The position numbers and the translations under genes were made by a program. The notes beneath the pieces are model-generated. The model was given only the letters and a program-made list of their open reading frames with translations, did not search any database and was not told the DNA's origin. Shown in pieces: positions 13,498-17,684 of a DNA stretch of 17,684 nt. Within the stretch, counting starts at the first letter, position 1. Each line of letters opens with the position of its first letter. The DNA is taken from positions 2,006 through 19,689 of the forward strand of contig JAHFFM010000013.1 in NCBI GenBank assembly GCA_023247935.1. The letters run 5' to 3'. Source of the DNA: Candidatus Omnitrophota bacterium (GTDB lineage: Bacteria > Omnitrophota > Gorgyraeia > 2-02-FULL-51-18).

Positions 13498-14779
13498 ACA
13501 AATTCTTTCCAAGCTAAAGAAAAAGCTTGATGAGCTTGCCCCGCAGGGCGAGCTTGACGCCGAAACGCTCCGTAACGCTCTTAAGGAAGAACTTCAGTTT
13601 TACGTCCTAAATTTTATTTATCATCATCCTGAATACAATAAATGGGTGATGTACGGCGGCTCCGCGCTTCGAATTATTCACGGGTTAGATCGCATGTCGG
13701 TTGATTTGGATTTTGAAGTCTCCTGTGAAATAACGAAAAGTTTTTTGGATAAATTAAAAAAAGAAATTGAGGACCACTTTTCCCGTACACACAACGCTCA
13801 TCCGGACTTTTTCACCGCAAAAATTGTCGCAGGCAGAGGATTGCTGCTTAAGTTCAACGCTGGAAAAGCCTTAAACCTAGGCCATCCGTCAAACCAAGTA
13901 CATATCAAGATCGACCTAAACCATTTTAATGCCTCTAAAACGGCGACTGAACGACGGCCCATCAATCAAAGCCAGTTTTCCTTCGTGGTAGTGACATACA
14001 ATATGTCGGCGCTTATGGCTAGCAAAGTGGCCGCGATCTTTCTGCGCGGCACACGCGGCGTAGGTAAAGTCTTTTATGAGGAAAAAGGACGCGATATCTA
14101 CGATCTCCTGTGGTACATGAACAATAAGATAGTGCCTGACCTTGATTATTTGACAGCTAAAAATGTCAAAGAGGCCAAAGATTTACGCACCCTTTTTGAC
14201 AAACTCACGATCAAGATGAACGGTGTAAGCGATGCAAATCTCAGGCAGGATCTTTTGCCGCTTTTTGTGAATCGTGGTTATATTGAAAACTGGCTCAAAA
14301 ACTGGATGGAAAGTTACTTACAACTCATTGAATCGTATAAAATTTGTACCGTCACAACACTGGAAAGCATACGAGTGCATCAGTATTTTGACACGGATAA
14401 CTTTTCATTTACATTGGCTTATAACACCGAGGAGGAAAACAAGTTTTGCAGAATACGCTATGTCGTCAGTGACTATTGGATTGAATATCGAGAAGGAGAT
14501 TTATCTATTAAGTCGGATAAAAATATAAATAATGTTGTTAAATTCACCCGTGACGGCGTGAGCAACCGGGCTCTTCCCGAAGAAAAACTCCGGCAATACG
14601 CGACTCTTTTCTATCAAAAGACTGAAAATTATTTAAAAAAAACAAACAGAATCATATTAGGCAGAAATATCGCTACTAAACTCATCAGGATGACGGCAGA
14701 CCATTTGAACCAGAAAGAACAAATCGTTCTGAATAAATCAGCGTTGTTATCCTGCGAACTTGGCGATTTATTGAAATAA
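13490..14779 (+). CDS. AbiEii/AbiGii-family nucleotidyltransferase toxin with extra C-terminal domain
   Basis: 429 residues. The nucleotidyltransferase core is clear: VMYGGSALRIIHGLDRMSVD with GGS at 56-58 and Asp72/Asp74 as metal ligands, Asp142 in VHIKIDLN as the third acid, Lys179 in MASKVAAIFLRG, and KGRDIYDLLWYM (199-210). Known relatives are nucleotidyltransferases that halt growth or abort phage infection. Typical AbiEii proteins are near 300 residues; this one continues with about 120 more (after residue 310) containing FSFTLAYNTEEENKF and YWIEYREGD beta-rich stretches and a helical end. I do not recognise that part. The start overlaps the antitoxin gene. Confidence 0.87.
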   Translation: MSEQILSKLKKKLDELAPQGELDAETLRNALKEELQFYVLNFIYHHPEYNKWVMYGGSALRIIHGLDRMSVDLDFEVSCEITKSFLDKLKKEIEDHFSRTHNAHPDFFTAKIVAGRGLLLKFNAGKALNLGHPSNQVHIKIDLNHFNASKTATERRPINQSQFSFVVVTYNMSALMASKVAAIFLRGTRGVGKVFYEEKGRDIYDLLWYMNNKIVPDLDYLTAKNVKEAKDLRTLFDKLTIKMNGVSDANLRQDLLPLFVNRGYIENWLKNWMESYLQLIESYKICTVTTLESIRVHQYFDTDNFSFTLAYNTEEENKFCRIRYVVSDYWIEYREGDLSIKSDKNINNVVKFTRDGVSNRALPEEKLRQYATLFYQKTENYLKKTNRIILGRNIATKLIRMTADHLNQKEQIVLNKSALLSCELGDLLK

Positions 14780-14928
14780 TGATCCGCATTTTACGCCAAA
14801 AAGAGGCGCCATTAAAATTATCCCCACTGAACGCGTCTGGCGCCCAAAGACGGAATTCCCTTTATTTTCATATCTTGTCAGACAGGATCAGAGTAGCCAT
14901 AACTTATACTCGGCTAACGCGTCGGCCA
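14780..14928. other. Intergenic gap between the converging abiEii and arsC genes
   Basis: A perfect 7-bp inverted repeat GGCGCCA/TGGCGCC (14805-14811 and 14838-14844) surrounds an AT-rich centre. It has no T-run, so I do not call it a terminator. Nothing else is supportable here. Confidence 0.3.
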
Positions 14929-15342
14929 TTAGCTGGTTAACGCAAAAACCTTGAACTTCTCGTGAATTGCATCTCGAACCTTGCGAAACTCATTCAGGAC
15001 TACCTCCGTCACTTCTCCCTTATGCGGAGGGTCTGGGAATGACCAGTGTAATCTCTGTGATGGGCCGGGAAAAATCGGACAAGATTCGTTAGCCTTATCA
15101 CAGACAGTAATGATGTAATGAAAATGCTTTCCTAAAAACTCCTTCACGTGTTTTGAACGATGATGCGATATATCGATGCCTATCTCGTTCATCACCTGGA
15201 TCGCGATCGGGTTCACCTTTGAGGGTTCAGAACCGGCGCTCTCAACTTCAAACTTGTCAGAACCGTAATGACGCAGAATCCCTTCGGCCATTTGAGACCT
15301 GCAGGAGTTTCCGGTGCAAAGAATAAGAACTCTGGTTTTCAT
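14929..15342 (-). CDS. arsC: Arsenate reductase, low-molecular-weight phosphatase (thioredoxin-coupled) type
   Basis: 137 residues from the ATG at 15342. The phosphatase P-loop LCTGNSCRSQMAEG holds Cys9 and Arg15 (C-x5-R). Cys81 and Cys88 in ITVCDKANESCPIFPG match the redox triad (Cys10/82/89) of Staphylococcus-type ArsC, so thioredoxin-dependent reduction of As(V) to As(III) is expected. DPPHKGEVTEV carries the family's DP loop. GGAGGT lies about 12 bases upstream. The ATG overlaps the aquaporin stop codon in ATGA, so the upstream 21 codons in frame are not used. Third gene of the arsR operon. Confidence 0.92.
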   Translation of the reverse strand: MKTRVLILCTGNSCRSQMAEGILRHYGSDKFEVESAGSEPSKVNPIAIQVMNEIGIDISHHRSKHVKEFLGKHFHYIITVCDKANESCPIFPGPSQRLHWSFPDPPHKGEVTEVVLNEFRKVRDAIHEKFKVFALTS

Positions 15343-15659
15343 GTTCTTTTTAAGACCTCCAATAAACCGATAGCCATTAATCCCCCAACAATCTGACTTG
15401 TCCAATAAAGCGGGACAAGAGCTAAAGGCAGCCGCTTGGCAGCCACAAAAGCGAGCGTGACCGCCGGATTAAAATGAGCGCCGGATATATGGCTGACAGC
15501 AAAAATCATGATCGCAATCGTCGATCCCCACGCGACTGGAATGATAAACGGAGGAAATATCTGGGGGTATCGTTCCGTCAAAATAATGCTGCCTCCCCCG
15601 ACGAAGATCATCGTAAAAGTACCGATCATCTCTGCCAGAGCTTTTTGTGTTAGCGGCAT
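15339..15659 (-). CDS. Half-length aquaporin/aquaglyceroporin (AqpS-like), truncated
   Basis: 106 residues against about 220-240 for a full MIP-family channel. It contains the first half only: LAEMIGTFTMIFVGGGSI (helix 1), FIIPVAWGSTIAIMIF (helix 2), the pore motif SGAHFNPAVTL with NPA at 64-66, and helix 3 about 80-100. The second NPA repeat is absent and the frame closes directly onto the arsC ATG. In rhizobial ars operons ordered arsR-aqpS-arsC the channel replaces the arsenite pump, and the same order is seen here. The sequence therefore looks like an AqpS gene that lost its second half by deletion. A working dimer of half-channels cannot be excluded but is unlikely. Confidence 0.75.
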   Translation of the reverse strand: MPLTQKALAEMIGTFTMIFVGGGSIILTERYPQIFPPFIIPVAWGSTIAIMIFAVSHISGAHFNPAVTLAFVAAKRLPLALVPLYWTSQIVGGLMAIGLLEVLKRT

Positions 15660-15663
15660 TTTA

Positions 15664-15681
15664 TATCCGTATAAGCAGATA
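15664..15681. promoter_or_regulatory. Second ArsR-type operator, upstream of the aquaporin gene
   Basis: On the minus strand it reads TATCTGCTTATACGGATA, identical to the operator before arsR except for one base. It lies a few bases before the aquaporin ATG, so arsR may control a second internal promoter or block elongation. Confidence 0.6.
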
Positions 15682-15695
15682 TATTAGACAAAAAA

Positions 15696-16046
15696 TTATT
15701 TACAGCAACCCACCAAACAATTCCTGTTCGCATAAAGGACCTTTAGATCTTTGCAACACTCATCCAATTCAGCACAGCAGCCTGAAACTGCCTTGAGGAG
15801 CATGCTGTATATCTTGGAAGCGGGTTTAGACAACCGATAATGCATCCACAAACCGCGCTTCCTTCCCTCCACCAATCCTGCCCGTCTAAGATAAGCCAGG
15901 TGTCTCGAAATTTTCGACTGGGGTTCCTTCAACACCTTGATGATGTCGCAAACGCACAACTCGCCCACATTCAGAAGATTTAGGATGCGAAGACGGGTTT
16001 CGTCCGCTAGAGCGTTAAAGATAACTTTTGAGTCTGCGAGTTTCAT
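15696..16046 (-). CDS. arsR: ArsR-family arsenic-responsive repressor
   Basis: 116 residues. The winged helix includes IFNALADETRLRILNLLNVG, the metalloid site ELCVCDI with Cys31 and Cys33 on the recognition-helix side, QSKISRHLAYLRRAGLVEGR, and a beta-wing MHYRLS. This is the classical ArsR/SmtB layout with the alpha-3 Cys pair. The C-terminus is unusually cysteine-rich (Cys90, 91, 97, 98, 110, 114, 115), which could supply further arsenite ligands. The ATG at 16046 has no Shine-Dalgarno sequence; a promoter -10 ends six bases upstream. First gene of the arsR-aquaporin-arsC operon, autoregulated through the operator in its promoter spacer. Confidence 0.92.
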   Translation of the reverse strand: MKLADSKVIFNALADETRLRILNLLNVGELCVCDIIKVLKEPQSKISRHLAYLRRAGLVEGRKRGLWMHYRLSKPASKIYSMLLKAVSGCCAELDECCKDLKVLYANRNCLVGCCK

Positions 16047-16052
16047 GGCTAA

Positions 16053-16081
16053 AGTGTATCTGCTTATACAGATATAGTCAA
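16053..16081 (-). promoter_or_regulatory. arsR promoter with operator in the spacer
   Basis: Minus strand: -35 TTGACT (16076-16081), 17-base spacer, -10 TACACT (16053-16058), six bases to the ATG. The spacer and -10 edge contain the inverted repeat TATCTG-N6-CAGATA (16057-16074), so bound ArsR would cover the promoter. Confidence 0.75.
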
Positions 16082-16179
16082 TAATCTATAGCGGGGTTAA
16101 ATCTAATTACTTCTTTCTGAATAGAGCATACAAAAACTCTTGCGACGTATCAAAAGGCGTTTTGTGGACATATTTGCGT

Positions 16180-17193
16180 CTATTTTGTCGGCATTCTTCC
16201 TAAATGCTTATGACAATCATCATGGGTGTGTCTGTGGTGCTCTTCTCCGAGCTTTCCATCCGGATCGACATGGATCGTAGCCTGCCCTAGCTGCGGTAGA
16301 TGATGAACCAGTTGATGATTTACTTCTTTTGCTATCTCATGTCCTTCGGAAACGGAAGCATCCGATCTCACAGAAATATTAATATCCGCATAAAGCTTGT
16401 GGCCTATCCAACGAGCCCTGACTTCACCAATTTCTCTTACTCCTTTTACGTGCTCGGCCGCATGGTGAATTTCATGAAGAATATCGGGTTCAATGCCATC
16501 AAGCATTCTTGTAAACACCATCCTGGCTGAGTCCCAAACAACCCATAGGATCAATAATGTGATAAGCAGGCCTATGATCGGGTCGGCAAGAGGAAACCCA
16601 AGCCAAATGCCCACTGCGCCAGCCAATACCGCAAGACTCGCCCATCCGTCCACACGGGCATGATAACCATCGGCGATAAGCGCGGCGCTGCCTATCTCCT
16701 TTCCGACCTTGATCCGGAATATCGCAACACCCTCGTTTCCGACAAAGCTGACAACAGCCGCCAAAACAACCACTCCTAGATGGCCTACCGCTTCGGGATG
16801 AATAAGACGCCTAATCGATTCGTAACCGGCAACAATGGCGCTAAGGAGTATCAACAAAACAACAAGCACGCCTGCCAAGTCTTCGACACGCCCATAACCA
16901 TAAGTGAATTTCTTGCTGGGTTTGAGTCTCGCAAACATAAAAGCAATACCAAGAGGAATGGCGGTGGCCGCATCACCGAAATTATGGATCGTATCCGCTA
17001 AAAGCGCAATACTATTTGAAGCAATCACAACGACAAGCTGAAGTAAAGCGGTGCCCATTAAGGCAACGAAAGACCACTTAACGGCCCAAAGCCCGCGCTC
17101 GTGACTGACAATAGAGGGGTCTATTGCTCCGTGAGTGTGCCCATGATGGTTATCACCGTGATCGTGGTGATGATGCTCGTGATCATGTGGCAT
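16180..17193 (-). CDS. Cation diffusion facilitator metal exporter with His-rich N-terminus
   Basis: 337 residues. The first 22 residues are dominated by His (MPHDHEHHHHDHGDNHHGHT), and the last 20 are again His-rich, both cytoplasmic metal-binding tails. Six transmembrane segments are visible, about 35-58, 62-88, 105-126, 138-158, 168-200 and 203-222. The central metal site is His70/Asp74 in helix 2 (HNFGD) and His178/Asp182 in helix 5 (HARVD). A cytoplasmic domain follows (VKGVREIGEVRARWIGHKLY). Such proton-coupled transporters export Zn, Co, Ni or Cd. The divergent neighbour is a CsoR/RcnR-family regulator, as in DmeR/DmeF-type nickel-cobalt systems. AAGGAG precedes the ATG. The exact metal is not proven. 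Confidence 0.92.
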   Translation of the reverse strand: MPHDHEHHHHDHGDNHHGHTHGAIDPSIVSHERGLWAVKWSFVALMGTALLQLVVVIASNSIALLADTIHNFGDAATAIPLGIAFMFARLKPSKKFTYGYGRVEDLAGVLVVLLILLSAIVAGYESIRRLIHPEAVGHLGVVVLAAVVSFVGNEGVAIFRIKVGKEIGSAALIADGYHARVDGWASLAVLAGAVGIWLGFPLADPIIGLLITLLILWVVWDSARMVFTRMLDGIEPDILHEIHHAAEHVKGVREIGEVRARWIGHKLYADINISVRSDASVSEGHEIAKEVNHQLVHHLPQLGQATIHVDPDGKLGEEHHRHTHDDCHKHLGRMPTK

Positions 17194-17244
17194 TGAACAT
17201 ATTCTCCTTATCGTCTAGAATTAGGCCTGTGAGTTTTCATATGC

Positions 17245-17263
17245 TATGCCCCCCTAGGGCATA
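17245..17263. promoter_or_regulatory. CsoR/RcnR-type operator between the divergent genes
   Basis: TATGCCC-CCCTA-GGGCATA is a 7-bp perfect inverted repeat with G/C tracts flanked by A/T, the typical layout of operators of this regulator family. It sits 15 bases before the regulator ATG and about 50 before the exporter ATG, so it can serve both. Confidence 0.7.
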
Positions 17264-17278
17264 CAGTCAAGGAGAAAT

Positions 17279-17554
17279 ATGGCACATCGTCACTCCATTA
17301 CAACAGAAGAAAAGATTAAGAGATTTAACCGGATCATCGGGCAATTAAACGGGATCAAGGAGATGATTAAAGGAGACCGCGATTGCCCGGAGGTTCTTAT
17401 ACAAATCACCTCCGTCCGTGCGGCACTTGCAAAAATCGGGCTTATGATGACCGAAGATCACCTGGAACACTGTGTGGCGACTTCTTTTCAAAAAGGCAAA
17501 GGGCAAGATTCAATCAAGTCCCTGACCAATGCATTAAAACAGATGCTTAAGTAA
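17279..17554 (+). CDS. CsoR/RcnR/InrS-family metal-responsive repressor
   Basis: 91 residues, the usual length. Three-helix all-alpha fold: KIKRFNRIIGQLNGIKEMI, then RDCPEVLIQITSVRAALAK, then DHLEHCVATSF. The metal ligands line up as His3, Cys36, His61 and Cys65. Cys-His-Cys is the CsoR copper set, but with the N-terminal His it gives the H-C-H-C pattern known for the nickel sensor InrS (RcnR is H-C-H-H). Metal binding releases DNA in this family. AAGGAG precedes the ATG. It is divergent from the exporter gene, with one shared operator. Confidence 0.9.
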   Translation: MAHRHSITTEEKIKRFNRIIGQLNGIKEMIKGDRDCPEVLIQITSVRAALAKIGLMMTEDHLEHCVATSFQKGKGQDSIKSLTNALKQMLK

Positions 17555-17601
17555 ATTTTACGCCTATTGACCTTCGCATAAATAATAGGAAATTTGGACG
17601 A

Positions 17602-17684
17602 GAGGATTTTGGAGCGAGACAAGGAGAGAGAAGGAGGCATAGCGGGGACTATGCCGACGACGAACGACGCAGTCGCAGCCCAAA
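17602..17684 (+). repeat. Palindromic repeat unit C, cut by the window edge
   Basis: About four-fifths identical by eye to the reverse complement of unit B: GAGCGAGACAAG, AGGAGGCATAG and CTATGCCGACGA match exactly and in order. The hairpin GGCATAG (17636-17642) / CTATGCC (17649-17655) surrounds CGGGGA, unlike the loop of unit B. The terminal repeats of the element in the toxin gene are not seen to its left, so this unit occurs on its own. Confidence 0.8.

Noticed and set aside
14805..14844. Bidirectional terminator between abiEii and arsC.
   Set aside because: The loop is 26 bases and there is no T-run after the stem on either strand.
15343..15405. Longer arsC start, adding 21 codons.
   Set aside because: The added residues are antiframe of the aquaporin gene; the ATG at 15342 has a GGAGGT and the typical ArsC start.

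Overview
This is a bacterial chromosome window with mostly minus-strand genes, ordinary bacterial start sites and moderate G+C. The gene set is ordinary: GTP-type PEP carboxykinase, acyl-CoA desaturase, PAS histidine kinase plus LuxR-type regulator, LexA, arsenic and metal resistance genes. I cannot name the taxon from sequence alone. Several broken genes, several toxin-antitoxin-type modules and a dispersed palindromic repeat point to an environmental bacterium with a plastic accessory region.

Region 1 (1-2090): a stop-truncated EamA-type membrane protein, a winged-helix/class I methyltransferase and a TylF-like methyltransferase. Region 2 (2102-3461): a small antitoxin-like protein, a zeta-type toxin gene split by a 268-bp non-coding element, and a two-helix membrane protein. 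The element has 31-bp perfect terminal inverted repeats and a TA target duplication, and it carries two long palindromic units. A third unit of the same family starts at the right edge of the window. Region 3 (3600-5533): gene remnants, a LexA-type repressor with its own palindromic operator, then eroded alcohol dehydrogenase and alpha/beta-hydrolase genes around a 20-bp perfect palindrome. Region 4 (5577-7108): a BrnT-like toxin / CopG-like antitoxin operon with a HEPN-like third gene.

Region 5 (7209-12733) is the housekeeping block. It holds a pckG-CBS-desaturase operon and a cytosolic PAS histidine kinase coupled to a NarL/FixJ-type regulator; the first PAS domain resembles FixL. Region 6 (12785-14779) is a plus-strand AbiEi/AbiEii-type module. 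Region 7 (14929-17554) is metal and metalloid resistance. It contains arsR, a half-length aquaporin and arsC with two copies of one operator, then a His-rich cation diffusion facilitator divergent from a CsoR/RcnR-family regulator, with a palindromic operator between them.

A shared feature is promoter placement. lexA, the BrnT-like toxin gene and arsR each have a good -35/-10 pair (17-bp spacer) whose -10 box ends only 6-7 nt before the start codon. This suggests leaderless mRNAs for self-regulated genes, whereas the metabolic genes carry normal Shine-Dalgarno sequences.
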